From CAWCUK01 sp963798775 (GTDB lineage: Bacteria > Bacteroidota > Ignavibacteria > Ignavibacteriales > Ignavibacteriaceae): a stretch of 64,000 nucleotides of DNA. The position numbers and the translations under genes are program-made. Shown piece by piece: positions 43,561 through 53,779 of the stretch; position 1 is the first letter of the stretch; each line of letters starts with the position of its first letter. The stretch lies in assembly GCA_963798775.1 (NCBI GenBank), contig CAWCUK010000002.1:62001-126000 (forward strand), written 5' to 3'. Under the pieces are notes generated by a model, which ran no database searches, was not told the origin of the DNA, and saw only the letters and a program-made list of their open reading frames with translations.

Positions 43561-44121
43561 CTATCCGGTAGTTTTGTCCCTGTGCTGAATTTTTTTAGAA
43601 AAGTCATAATTTTTAACATCGTTTAACGCTTCTGTTTCTGTTACTTCAATTTTAGGTATAACGGAAAAGTCTCCCGTAGTTTCTAAAACTATCGCGTCAA
43701 TTTCCTTCAAATCGGTTATTCCGTGAGACCGCGCGGCAACATATAGTTCTTCAATGGGAATTCTTTCTTTTTTTAGCGTTTCATGAAGAAGTTCCCCTTT
43801 ATATAATAATAAAACCGGTTCGCTGGAAACAATCCTTTTTACAAAATTATTCCGTACGGAAAGCCATGTAATTATAAATTGAAGAAAAATGAAGATCGTG
43901 AATACGGAAGCGCCTTCGGCTAAAGAAATATTTTTGTTTAGCGCTATTGTAGCCAGGGAAGATCCTAAAGCAACGGTAACCACAAAATCGAAAGCGTTCA
44001 TTTTAGAAAGACTTCTTTTGCCAGAGATTCTAAGCAGAATAACAATAGTTATATAAGCCAAAACCGTAAGAATAAATGTTCTGGTTAGGCTTTCCCAATT
44101 ATTAAAAAATATGTTTTCCAT
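43561..44121 (-). CDS. DUF421 membrane protein (YetF-like)
   Basis: A 186-aa protein with two or three N-terminal membrane helices (LTRTFILTVLAYITIVILLR, DFVVTVALGSSLATIAL, ASVFTIFIFLQFIITWLS) and a C-terminal cytosolic domain (PVLLLYKGELLHETLKKERI, IDAIVLETTGDFSVIPKIE). The segment RISGKRSLSKMNAFDFVVTV is the family hallmark. Members such as YetF are membrane proteins of unsettled function linked to spore or membrane properties in other bacteria. Stand-alone gene. Confidence 0.88.
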   Translation of the reverse strand: MENIFFNNWESLTRTFILTVLAYITIVILLRISGKRSLSKMNAFDFVVTVALGSSLATIALNKNISLAEGASVFTIFIFLQFIITWLSVRNNFVKRIVSSEPVLLLYKGELLHETLKKERIPIEELYVAARSHGITDLKEIDAIVLETTGDFSVIPKIEVTETEALNDVKNYDFSKKIQHRDKTTG

Positions 44122-44320
44122 ATTTCGGTTTCAGAAAAATAATGTATGTTAAATTACAAATATGTAATACTTTTAGGGAGTTTGTTCAGATGAGCGGCAC
44201 AACGGAATCATTTTTATTTTTTACGTTTTATTTTATAACATTAAACTCCGGGGTTGTATGTTTTCTCTATAATATATTATATATTGAAATTCTTCCTAAT
44301 AATATTTGTAAAAAATAAAC

Positions 44321-47183
44321 CTATTTCAAATAAATCATTTTTTTAGAAATAATATCACTTCCTGCTGTAAGTCTGTATATATAAACTCCGGAAGCAAGCC
44401 CCGCCGCGTTAAATTTCAAGCTCGTATGTCCAGGGGACTTTTACTTCATCAAGAAGAGTTTTTACTTCTCTTCCTAAAATATCATACAGTTTTATTGTTA
44501 CCCGGCTTCGTTCCTTTACCGAATATTTTATAGTTGTTACAGGATTAAAAGGATTGGGATAATTCTGGTATAATTCTACTTTAGGAATAAATTCTGTGTT
44601 ATCATTTCGAGCGGTAAGAGTTGAATTAAAAGAATTTATAATTTGTCTTGATTTTTCTTTCAGCTTAGTAACGCTATTTAAATTATTAGTTCCTCTTGCC
44701 ATTAAAATAGCGATTACAACTTCCTGTGTATCGCCGGGAGCCATATTAAAAAAGCCCGAATTTAAATAATATTTCCTATCGTTTGATCTAGGGCCTTCAG
44801 GCCAGCCGGCACCTTCATACCAGCCTGTTCCGCTTTCCGGGTCGCCGGGAACTGTAAAAGTAGTTGGATTCCCTGTATTCGGGTCTATAAAATAATCGCC
44901 GTTGTTTTTTCTTCCCCGCATTAGATATTTATATAATTCTAAAGTTCCTTCATAATCCATTAATGGCGGTTCATGCGATGCATGAGAATTTTTAAAATTT
45001 ATTCCAAAAGAAGTCATCCCTAAATTTTTGTATCCTTTTATCCAATTGCCCGAATAAAACGCGCTGTCGTTTTGGTTGCCGGTATAAACTTTCGGGCCTT
45101 CTAATAATAAATGCCCTACGGCAGGCGCGGGAGTGCCGTAACCTTCATCGCTATTCCGGCTGTTCCATGTATATCCGAGATTTAAAGTTGTATCGCATCC
45201 GACATAATCATCCGCCGCGTCTCCTAAATCATCGTCGGTGTGATAACTTAAAATCAGGCTGTCTATGCTGCTGCCGCTTTTATTTATTATCGTGTACTTT
45301 TTAAAAACAACATCTGCAAGATAATTAGTACTGTCGAAAGCGTAAGTTAAAACATGAAATTCCAGTCCGATAGGATTTGAACCGTAAACATGTTTTGAAA
45401 CCCCTGTATCAAGGTCATTCGCGGAATAATAAAGCTGTTCATCGCCATAAAAGAAAGGTTTATCAATCCCGGGAGTATAAATCCCATCGTTGTTATTATC
45501 TTTCCAAGGAGCTCCGGCATTAACAGGCCAATTATTATAATCATATTTATATTTAGACTTTTCAAATCCTTCAGGAAGAGTTTCCCAATCTTTCCTAATT
45601 TTAAAGAGGCTAAAATCAGCGCCGAGAGGATCAGCAGGTTTACCATCGGATAGAATTATTCCCGGCTGCAGGCCTTGAATGTAAGAATTTCCGTTAACTC
45701 TTATTTCACCGTTAACTTTGCCGCCCCATAATAAACCGTCAAGAAAAATTGCTCCGTTCGAGTTTCCGGTTTTAATCGGCCAATAAAAACCTTGCCCGTC
45801 AGTTTTGGGATCGTGTGAACCTTCCCCGTTATTCCCGATCCACATTTTCACTTCATTAATTCCGATAAAATCATGGTCTTTATAAATAATCATTTTAAAT
45901 TTCGGATCGCTCCTGTCATAAAGTCCGGTATCTGATGAAGCGGATAATTTAAAGTAGCAGTTTTCTCCGGTTACCAACGGAATCGGAACTTCAACATTTG
46001 CGGAATCTGCCGGAAAATCTTTTAATAAAGTTATCCGGTTTGTGCCGTTATCTGTAGTAAGCGTTAAATCAATTTTTTCCGTGGAATTTGTTCTCCAGCT
46101 AAAGAAATATTTTTGCCCGCTGAAAACAGTATCTCTTTTTTCATAATCTGATGCAAAATTCAAATATCGGCAATTTAAATTATAATCTAATTTAATAATT
46201 GAACTTCCAAAGTCGTTATTTAAAAAGACTAAACCATCATCGGCGAATTTTACATACTGCGGATTAAATTCTGTTTCTTTATCAATTAAAATATTTCCCT
46301 CGTAATCAATTTCTATTAGATGAGTTTTTGAACCGAAGGTGTATTTTTCTGTTGTAAAATAATTTTATTTCCTAAAGCGGATAAAGCGACTGGCGTAAAA
46401 GAAGTATTTATTGTAGAAACTATTTTTCCGCTGTTATCAATTTTATAAATTGTATTTCCTTTTACGGCGAATAAGTTTCCGTTTTCGTCTGCCGCTATTT
46501 TTCCATAGCTGCCTCTCTTGCTCCATGCGGAATCGCCGTTGGACTTAACCGCGATAATTCCGGATGAAGTTAGTACTGCGAATAAAGAATTATTAATTCG
46601 TACTGAGGTAGGAATAGAAGGATCATTTTGATTAAACGATGTATAAATCAATCTTTTAGTTTGATTATGATTTGCGTCTAATCGATAAACGATAATAGAA
46701 TCTGATTTTCCGTAACCGAAAGAAATATACCCGTTATCGATTTTGTAAGAAGCGATTCCTCTATTAAAGTTTATATTATCGGAAAAGAACTTTCGTCCAT
46801 AAAGAATCGCCGTCAGAATTAAAAGCCGATAAAAAATAATTCTTCTTCAGCAAGGAAGCCGTAACTAATATTTCACCGCCGGATGTATAGTTAACGTTAT
46901 TATCGTAGTCAAAAACATTTTCATTCTTTATTGATTTACGCCATACGGAAAATCCATCTTTATCTATTTTGGTTAAAATTAATTCGTTAGGTTTTCTGCC
47001 GACAAACATAGCCTCGCCGTTGCTTATTTCTTCTACGGGTGAGAGCGCCTTGCCAAAAGAATTTCCGGAGAAAGTTCTATAATATGTAGAAGTTTGAGCC
47101 GATAAATTAATTTGAAGAATAAAGGGAAGTAATAATAAAAATATAATAACTAATTTTAAATTCGAAACCCCATTTTTAGACAT
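44321..47183 (-). pseudogene. T9SS-exported protein gene interrupted by three frameshifts
   Basis: One gene in four pieces. ATG 47183 starts a signal peptide and beta-propeller-like start (YYRTFSGNSFGKAL, ELILTKIDKDGFSVWRKS). Near 46795 the frame shifts to a piece with RGIASYKIDNGYISFGYGKS. Near 46368 it shifts again to YTFGSKTHLIEIDYEGNILI and the long 44409-46163 frame (SWRTNSTEKIDLTL, ELYQNYPNPFNPVTTIKYSV). Near 44435 it shifts a third time, after which AAGLASGVYIYRLTAGSDII, then SKKMIYLK, completes the type IX sorting domain at 44321. The joined product would be about 950 aa. Either real decay or base-calling errors. Confidence 0.75.
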
Positions 47184-47269
47184 TTATTTCTCCCGCTGTA
47201 TAATTAGAAGTAGTTTTATTTACTACCGGAATAATATAAATTTTAAAAAATTAAAATTCACCACATTTT

Positions 47270-47355
47270 TGTAAAGCGATCATCCCTGATCGATCATTTT
47301 AATTTTTTTTATGCATTTGCTTGTAAAATCCAGTCACAAAAGTTCGCTTTACAAA
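47270..47355. repeat. Solitary REPIN-like element
   Basis: TGTAAAGCGATCATCCCTGA opens the element and TTCGCTTTACAAA closes it in inverted orientation. The left part matches the palindromic unit of the tandem arrays at 48371 and 49658. It lies between the broken T9SS gene and the FkbM gene. Confidence 0.65.
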
Positions 47356-47457
47356 TTACTTTAACAGTAACGGCTTCTGAGATTTTATTTAACTTTTTTC
47401 CAAAAAATTGGTTTTGCGAAACAATATAAATTAAAAAATTATGTTTTCAATATTAAA

Positions 47458-48309
47458 TTAATGTGTATTTAACAACTCATCTTTTTTATTCTTTTCTATA
47501 AAAAGAAAATTATGAACTTGAAGAGTATCAAATCCCGTTTCTACTATTTTTTTTATTTCATCAGGATAAACCGGCCTTAGCTCTTTTGCCGCCGTATAAG
47601 CTTCATAACCCGCGTCCCAAAAATTTTGGAAAGTAGACTCTAGATGCGGATTCATTTTAATCCCCTTCGGCTGATGCTCGGAAGTTGTTATTTCTACCAT
47701 CCAAATTGGTTTCGGTTCTCTCGCGAGAATTGAAGAAGCTCCTTCCAGCATCATCTTTTCCGCGCCTTCAATATCAACTAAGATAAAACATTTTTGCTTT
47801 TCAAATCTTTTTCCTAATACTTTGTCTAAAGTAGAGCAGGGGACTAAATTAACATAATGCTCGGGAGTATCCGCCCAGCCTTTTACTAGTGAAGCTCCGG
47901 TTCCTCCGCCGTACATCTCTAATATTCCGGGCGTGTTACTCAGCGCCAGTGGGAAAATTTCTATATTATTTTGCCAGTTGTTCGCTTTAATATTTCTTAA
48001 AAGAAATTTTAGATTTTCGGCTATCGGTTCAAACGCCACTACATACTTTTTGTTTTGAAGCGCCATACAGCAGTAATAACCGATGTTTGCCCCGATGTTT
48101 ATCATTACATCCACATTAGGAAGAATTCTTTTTACAATTTCTGTTTCATCCGGTTCAAAATTTCCCTTCTGCATTAAAGGATTTCCCGCCAGTTTAAATC
48201 CCATTGGAGTTTCTATCGGCAAATCATCATGAAGATTTTCTTTAATTGTTCTATAAAACGCGGAAAGTTTAGGAGATTTATTTAATATTTGTTTTATCTG
48301 CCGTTTCAT
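47458..48309 (-). CDS. FkbM family methyltransferase
   Basis: I start at ATG 48309 (GGGG eight bases upstream; MKRQIKQILNKSPKLSAFYR). The open frame continues to 48384, but its first codon lies inside a repeat unit, and ATG 48354 is a further option. The protein has the FkbM core: VDVMINIGANIGYYCCMAL (SAM-binding), YVVAFEPIAENLKFLLRNIK, then CFILVDIEGAEKMMLEG. FkbM enzymes O-methylate sugars or polyketides; the target here is unknown. It lies between a solitary REPIN and the upstream REPIN array. Confidence 0.82.
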   Translation of the reverse strand: MKRQIKQILNKSPKLSAFYRTIKENLHDDLPIETPMGFKLAGNPLMQKGNFEPDETEIVKRILPNVDVMINIGANIGYYCCMALQNKKYVVAFEPIAENLKFLLRNIKANNWQNNIEIFPLALSNTPGILEMYGGGTGASLVKGWADTPEHYVNLVPCSTLDKVLGKRFEKQKCFILVDIEGAEKMMLEGASSILAREPKPIWMVEITTSEHQPKGIKMNPHLESTFQNFWDAGYEAYTAAKELRPVYPDEIKKIVETGFDTLQVHNFLFIEKNKKDELLNTH

Positions 48310-48370
48310 ATTCTGCCCCGTTAGGTATGTAAAAAGATCATTCGTTTCTATCATTAAAATAAGAAAATAT

Positions 48371-48925
48371 TGTAAAGCGATCATCCTTGATCGCTTGCCC
48401 TAATTTAACCTGCTAACCAACAAAGCGACGAGGGATCGTTGCTCTACAGCAATTATCCCTGATCGCTCATCCTAATTTAACCTGCTAACCCCAACAAAGC
48501 GACAAACGCTTATCCTAATTTTCCCGGCTAACCCAACCAAGCGACGAAGATCGTCGCTCTACAATACGCAATTATTCCTGATCGCTTGCTCTAATTTAAC
48601 CGGCTAACCCAATAAAGCGACAAACGCTTATCCTACTTTAACATGCTAACCAACAAAGAGACGAAGGATCGTCGCTCTACAATGTAAAGCGATCATCCTT
48701 GATCGCTTGCCTTTAATTTACCAGCTAACCCCAATAAAGCGACAAACGTTTATCCTAATTTTCCCTGCTAACCAACAAAGAGACGAAGGATCGTCGCTCT
48801 ACAATGTAAAGCGATCATCCTTGATCGCTTGCCTTTAATTTACCAGCTAACCCCAATAAAGCGACAAACGTTTATCCTAATTTTCCCTGCTAACCAACAA
48901 AGCGACGAAGATCGTCGCTCTACAA
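48371..48925. repeat. REPIN-like array upstream of the RAYT gene
   Basis: Tandem palindromic units related to those at 49658. Two near-identical copies lie at 48683-48804 and 48805-48925; the stretch 48371-48682 holds more diverged and partly deleted copies. Each unit has a hairpin GCGATCA-TCCT-TGATCGC, a central AAGCG-ACAAA-CGCTT and a hairpin GCGACGA-AGGA-TCGTCGC, with outer TGTAAAG ... CTCTACA inverted. It starts 62 bp upstream of the chosen FkbM start. Confidence 0.9.
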
Positions 48926-49011
48926 AAAATTCAATAAAAAAATTGCTTCTTTACAAAATCAAAATAAATTTTGTAAATTGAACAGAAATCATATTATAAT
49001 TTATTTTCAAA

Positions 49012-49662
49012 ATGGCTTACTATAAAAGAAATTTGCCTCATTTTTTACCTGAAGGATATGCTTATTTTGTTACTTTTCGATTGGCTGATACAATTCCTAA
49101 AAAGGTTTATGAAGAAATAAGAAAAAAATATGAATCTGAACTAAATAGAATCATTGGATATTGTGATAAACAGAAGCAGATTAACGATTACAAATCTTTG
49201 CAGAATTATGTCTTCCGCAAATATGAAAATATTTTGGATAGAGCTGATTTCGGAAGAAAATGGTTGCAAAATGAAGAAATAGCAAATATTTTAAGTTCAG
49301 CGTTTTTTCATAAAGATTCGATAGAATATGATTTATCAGCTTTTACGATAATGCCAAATCACGTCCATATAATTATAAAGCCATATAAAAAAGAAATTAC
49401 CAAACTAAATAAAACACAATCAGAGCACTATATATTAACTCAAATTATAGGCAATATTAAATCATACACAGCCACACAAGCAAATAAAATATTAAATAGA
49501 CGTGGAGCCTTTTGGAAGCATGAAAGTTTTGATCATGTTATACGAAATGAAAAGGAGTTAAATAGATTTGTTGTGTATATACTAAATAACCCTGTTAAAG
49601 CGAAGTTGTGTGAATTAAAGAGTGAATGGAAGTGGAGTTATTACAACCCAAATATTTTGTAA
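49012..49662 (+). CDS. RAYT: REP-associated tyrosine (Y1/IS200-like) transposase
   Basis: A 216-aa Y1_Tnp/HUH protein starting MAYYKRNLPHFLPEGYAYFV. The metal-binding HUH motif is MPNHVHIII near residue 114, with a candidate catalytic Tyr in IGNIKSYTATQANK (about 155). The segment GAFWKHESFDHVIRNEKELN followed by YILNNPVKAKLC is the RAYT hallmark that separates these single-copy domesticated transposases from IS200. It is flanked on both sides by tandem REP-type palindromes, the association that defines RAYT/REPIN systems, in which the enzyme nicks and spreads the palindromes. No other copy is in the window. Confidence 0.92.
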   Translation: MAYYKRNLPHFLPEGYAYFVTFRLADTIPKKVYEEIRKKYESELNRIIGYCDKQKQINDYKSLQNYVFRKYENILDRADFGRKWLQNEEIANILSSAFFHKDSIEYDLSAFTIMPNHVHIIIKPYKKEITKLNKTQSEHYILTQIIGNIKSYTATQANKILNRRGAFWKHESFDHVIRNEKELNRFVVYILNNPVKAKLCELKSEWKWSYYNPNIL

Positions 49663-50275
49663 AGCGATCATCCTTGATCGCTTGCTCTAAATTAACCAGC
49701 TAACCCAATAAAGCGACAAACGCTTATCCTAGTTTAACATGCTATCCAACAAAGCGACGAAGGATCGTCGCTCTACAATGTAAAGCGATCATCCTTGATC
49801 GCTTGCTCTAAATTAACCAGCTAACCCAATAAAGCGACAAACGCTTATCCTAGTTTAACATGCTATCCAACAAAGCGACGAAGGATCGTCGCTCTACAAT
49901 GTAAAGCGATCATCCTTGATCGCTTGCTCTAAATTAAACAGCTAACCCAATAAAGCGACAAACGCTTATCCTAGTTTAACATGCTATCCAACAAAGCGAC
50001 GAAGGATCGTCGCTCTACAATGTAAAGCGATCATCCTTGATCGCTTGCTCTAAATTAACCAACTAACCCAATAAAGCGACAAACGCTTATTCTAATTTGA
50101 CCTGCTATCCAACAAAGCGACGAAGGATCGTCGCTCTACAATGTAAAGCGATCATCCTTGATCGCTTGCTCTAAATTAACCAGCTAACCCAATAAAGCGA
50201 CAAACGCTTATTCTAATTTAACCTGCTAACCTAATAAAGCGACGAAGATCGTCGCTCTACAATGTAACGCGATTT
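49658..50275. repeat. REPIN-like tandem array downstream of the RAYT gene, 121-bp units
   Basis: Five consecutive copies begin at 49658, 49779, 49900, 50021 and 50142 (period 121 bp), and a truncated sixth at 50263 (TGTAACGCGATTT). The first copy overlaps the RAYT stop. Each copy holds hairpins GCGATCATCCTTGATCGC and GCGACGAAGGATCGTCGC plus a central AAGCGACAAACGCTT. Copies 1-3 differ by only a few bases, so expansion is recent. Confidence 0.95.
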
Positions 50276-50410
50276 ATTCATTGTTAATTTTTAATTGTTA
50301 ATTGCGACGCCAAAGCGGAGCCAAATTCTTGATTTTTCGAGATTTTTAATTAAATTAAATAACATCTTTAAAAGAAAAAATCCTACCGATTATCTCCTAA
50401 ATATTTAGAT

Positions 50411-50454
50411 TCTGAATGCGCTCTGAATAGGCTCTGAATGCGCTCTGAATGCGC
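50411..50454. repeat. Four tandem 11-bp repeats
   Basis: TCTGAATGCGC at 50411, a variant TCTGAATAGGC at 50422, and two exact copies at 50433 and 50444. The rest of the gene-free stretch to 50761 shows nothing recognisable. Confidence 0.8.
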
Positions 50455-50761
50455 ACTGCTTTCGTATTAAAAGGCTTTTAAAGTCGCCGTAATTTCGCTC
50501 TTTACATATAAACGAATTTGGAAGAAAATATTATAGTACTAATCCTAACTGAATTTTAGGTGGATTCATGGTATCCGAGACAATTTTGAAAGACATATAA
50601 AAGGTAATCCGTATGTGCCGTAATTGTTAGGGAAGTATTCGGAAGAGTCAAGTTTAATGAGAGGAAAATGAAACTGATCCGCAAAAAAGTTGGATCAGGT
50701 AAAGGCTGTTACTTCTTTTAGCGAAAACCTTTTATCCATATATAATTCAAATATTAATAAA

Positions 50762-50781
50762 ACGCAGGCTGTTGCCTGCGT
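50762..50781 (-). terminator. Terminator of the BNR-repeat protein gene
   Basis: Perfect 8-bp stem ACGCAGGC/GCCTGCGT with a 4-base loop, followed on the minus strand by TTTTATTAATA, 27 bp after the stop codon. Confidence 0.75.
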
Positions 50782-50807
50782 CTACGAATTTTTAACTGCG
50801 AAGCCTG

Positions 50808-52910
50808 TTATTTCATTAACAGCATTTTCTTCACTTCTATTTTTGAACCGGATTTTAATTGATAAAAATAAACTCCGCTCGATAAATTAGCACCATTAAA
50901 ATGAAGTTCATATAAACGGCCCGCGTCGGCATTTTCATTAAATAAGTCGGATACTTCATTTCCGAGTATATCAAAAACTTTTACCGAAGCAAACCCGCTT
51001 TTATCTAAACTGAATTCTATAGTTGTAGAAGGATTAAATGGATTCGGATAATTTTGGCTTAAAGTAAAATCCATTGAAAGATGTTTTTCTGATTTAACAT
51101 CCGTAATAAAATTTTGAATTGGGCGGCGCCAAACGCCATTGGATAATGTTCCCGCAAAAAGTTCTGAAGAAGTTGCGGAAAGAGTATTTGTTATTACCGG
51201 CCACGGACTTGTGGACTGCCACGTTTTTCCGCTGTCCAAAGACATGTGAACACCATCGTTGGAACCCACAAATAAAATTGAATCGACCGTAATAATAGAC
51301 CAAACATTTGAACTGCTTAAACCAATGCTTGAGTACGACCAGGTACTTCCTTCATCTGTTGATACAGCTACACCGCCGCCGTCTGTCGCCGCGAAAACTT
51401 TATCACCAAGAAAAGCCAAAGAACGCACGCGGTAACTAGATAATCCTACGTTTGATTCTGTCCATGTATTCCCGGAATCGCTGGAAACAAAAACTCCCGC
51501 TGAATAAAGTCCCGCGTAAAGTTTTCCGTTTTTGGCGGCAAAGCAGTTTGTGCTTAAATATCCGGTTAAACCTGTGTTGGCTGGCGACCAGGTTGCGCCG
51601 TTATCATTAGAAACTTGAATTCCGTTTGATTCTCCGGCGAAGATCTTAGAGCCGTAAACAAAAAAAGTTTGAGGATGAAAATTTGCTGAAGAAATATTCC
51701 AGGTCGCGCCCTTATCTGTAGAAATTAACATTCCGTTAGAAGAAGGGACAAAAATTTTCCCATTATGTATAAGAATTGTATTTATTGTTGCCGCGTAAGC
51801 TTGGGCTTTATCGGTAAGAAGATTCCATGTATCTCCATTATCAGTTGAGGAGAATAATCCTTCATAATCAGATAAAGCGTAAAGAGTATCGCCGCTTACT
51901 GCTGTTCCGTAAATTGTTGAACTTGCAAGGCCGTCATTTCTGCTTTCCCAAGTAGTTCCGTTATCGGAAGAAAAATAAACTCCGGATTTAGGATTTTTAT
52001 AGTTGGATTGAACCCCGATTAATATTCCGGAATTTACGGCGAGAAAAGCGGTTGCTCCGAAATCAGTTAATTTGGTAAAATCTCCGCCGGAAACCGGAGC
52101 TGAGTAAAAATAATCGGAGCCTGCGTATAAAGTATTATTCTGAACCTTTAGAAACGAGGCCGAATATTTAATTCCATTTATCGGGCTGTGGTTGTTCCAT
52201 GTCGTATCGTTATTTGTTGTAGTATAAACTCCTTTTTGTGTTGCTACAAAAATAGTGTTATTAGATGCGGTAACCGCGTAAGCGTTAAAAATATCAGATG
52301 GCATTGTAAATTGAGACCATGTTATTCCGGAATCTTCCGAGTAAAATAGAGGAGCATATCGTGCGGTAACATATATTTTAGAGCCGTCAACAAATATAGA
52401 AGTGACATGTCCTGCTATTAATCCGTTTGAAAGCGGACTTCCATATGTTGAACCGGAAGAAAGCATAAAAACTCCTTCTCCGTCAGTTCCTGCCAAAATA
52501 TCATCTCCTAATATCGCGAGGCAAGTTACGCTATTACTTGATGGAACTTTTTTGTAAGTCCAGCTTTCTCCATGATCTGTAGATACAAATACTTCTCCGT
52601 TAGGAGCGCCCGCTGCTAATAAATTTGAATTTGCGGCAAGTGAACCAATATTTTTCCTGTCCCTACTATTTGGTAAAACCGGTGTATTTAAAACGCTCCA
52701 TGTTTTGCCCTCATCAGAAGACCTGAAAACACCGGAACCATAACCGTAGCTGGACTGTCCGGTGGAAGCATAAATATAAGTTCCGTCGGAAACTAAATTT
52801 GAAATATAACCTCCGCCCGGGCCGTTTGTCTGCACCCATTGAGCTTTAATCTCGGAATTAAAGAATAAAAATAATCCCGCTGCAAATAAAATAAGTAGTT
52901 TTTGTTTCAT
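50808..52910 (-). CDS. Secreted BNR/sortilin-like beta-propeller protein with T9SS sorting domain
   Basis: A 700-aa protein with signal peptide (MKQKLLILFAAGLFLFFNSE), at least eight Asp-box (S-x-D-x-G-x-T-W) repeats such as FRSSDEGKTWSVL, VSTDHGESWTY, YFSSDNGTTWES and VSTDEGSTWSY, and a type IX sorting domain (NYPNPFNPSTTIEFSLDKSG, LSSGVYFYQLKSGSKIEVKK). Asp boxes are structural turns in propellers, found in sialidases, photosystem assembly factors and many exported proteins; no catalytic residues are evident. Probably a cell-surface or secreted binding protein. Confidence 0.85.
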   Translation of the reverse strand: MKQKLLILFAAGLFLFFNSEIKAQWVQTNGPGGGYISNLVSDGTYIYASTGQSSYGYGSGVFRSSDEGKTWSVLNTPVLPNSRDRKNIGSLAANSNLLAAGAPNGEVFVSTDHGESWTYKKVPSSNSVTCLAILGDDILAGTDGEGVFMLSSGSTYGSPLSNGLIAGHVTSIFVDGSKIYVTARYAPLFYSEDSGITWSQFTMPSDIFNAYAVTASNNTIFVATQKGVYTTTNNDTTWNNHSPINGIKYSASFLKVQNNTLYAGSDYFYSAPVSGGDFTKLTDFGATAFLAVNSGILIGVQSNYKNPKSGVYFSSDNGTTWESRNDGLASSTIYGTAVSGDTLYALSDYEGLFSSTDNGDTWNLLTDKAQAYAATINTILIHNGKIFVPSSNGMLISTDKGATWNISSANFHPQTFFVYGSKIFAGESNGIQVSNDNGATWSPANTGLTGYLSTNCFAAKNGKLYAGLYSAGVFVSSDSGNTWTESNVGLSSYRVRSLAFLGDKVFAATDGGGVAVSTDEGSTWSYSSIGLSSSNVWSIITVDSILFVGSNDGVHMSLDSGKTWQSTSPWPVITNTLSATSSELFAGTLSNGVWRRPIQNFITDVKSEKHLSMDFTLSQNYPNPFNPSTTIEFSLDKSGFASVKVFDILGNEVSDLFNENADAGRLYELHFNGANLSSGVYFYQLKSGSKIEVKKMLLMK

Positions 52911-53080
52911 ATCTTTCCCTTAATATTATTCTCTCCGGAAAATTATTTTCCCGGAACAGATTTTTTGAAAGTTTATTGTTTATAAATTTGATGCTGGAAT
53001 TTTACTACAAGAGAAGTGAGCTTACAATAGCATTAAAATGTGATTTTTTTATTTTGGTTTTGGGGAAAGGGAAAGAGGTT

Positions 53081-53710
53081 TTACTTTTTGTTGTACTTTA
53101 GCAAAGCTTCAGTACGTGAGCGGACTTGAAGTTTTTCATAAATATTTCTTATATGACTTCTAACTGTATCTATACTTATGAAAAGTTTTGAGGCTATTTC
53201 CTTGTACCGGTAACCTTTGGAAAGATAGAATAAAATTTCGTTTTCTCTCTCGGTTAAATCGGGTAAATTTTCAGCCGGCTTACTTTCGTGAAAAGATTCT
53301 ACTATCATTCTCGCGATTTGCCCGGACATGGGGGAGCCGCCTTTTACAACATCCGAAATCGCCTCAAGAAGTTTTACCGGCGGAGTTCTTTTAAGCAAAT
53401 ATCCCGTAGCGCCCGCCTTTAACGATTCAAAAATCATCTCGCTGTCTTCATAAACCGTCTGCATAATAATTTGTATTTCCGGGAGTTCTTTTTTTAATAT
53501 TCTCGTGCATTCAATTCCGTTTATTCCCGGAAGATTTATATCCATTAAAACTACATGAGCGTTTAAATTTTTTACCTCGTTTAGAATTTCCCGCGCGTTT
53601 TTAAATGCCGCAACGCAATTAAATCCAGGAGAGCCGGAAATTAAAACTCTTAAGCTTTCTCTTATTCCCGCGTTATCTTCTACTATTGCTACTTTTATTT
53701 CCATTGCCAT
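53081..53710 (-). CDS. NarL/FixJ family response regulator
   Basis: A 209-aa protein with a receiver domain (VAIVEDNAGIRESLRVL, phospho-acceptor Asp in HVVLMDINLPGINGIEC, Lys in YLLKRTPP) and a LuxR-type helix-turn-helix (LTERENEILFYLSKGYRYKE, then IASKLFISIDTVRSHIRNIY). It is 69 bp downstream of a regulator-propeller histidine kinase, its most likely partner. Both kinase and regulator belong to the NarX/NarL-like class. Target promoters are unknown; the nearby T9SS and GH16 genes are candidates. Confidence 0.94.
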   Translation of the reverse strand: MAMEIKVAIVEDNAGIRESLRVLISGSPGFNCVAAFKNAREILNEVKNLNAHVVLMDINLPGINGIECTRILKKELPEIQIIMQTVYEDSEMIFESLKAGATGYLLKRTPPVKLLEAISDVVKGGSPMSGQIARMIVESFHESKPAENLPDLTERENEILFYLSKGYRYKEIASKLFISIDTVRSHIRNIYEKLQVRSRTEALLKYNKK

Positions 53711-53779
53711 TTTAATTATAAATTATCATATAAAATACTTATTCCCGCTAAGAAAATTAAATAGCATAAAAATGTTATT

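Noticed and set aside
48371..50275. CRISPR array
   Set aside because: The regular 121-bp period might suggest one, but the whole unit repeats (there are no unique spacers), units are palindromic, and no cas genes are present. A RAYT gene lies between the arrays, so REPIN-like is the better reading.
50690..50890. Small ORF on the plus strand
   Set aside because: It overlaps the terminator and 3' end of the BNR-repeat gene on the opposite strand, and its sequence is the shadow of the sorting domain.
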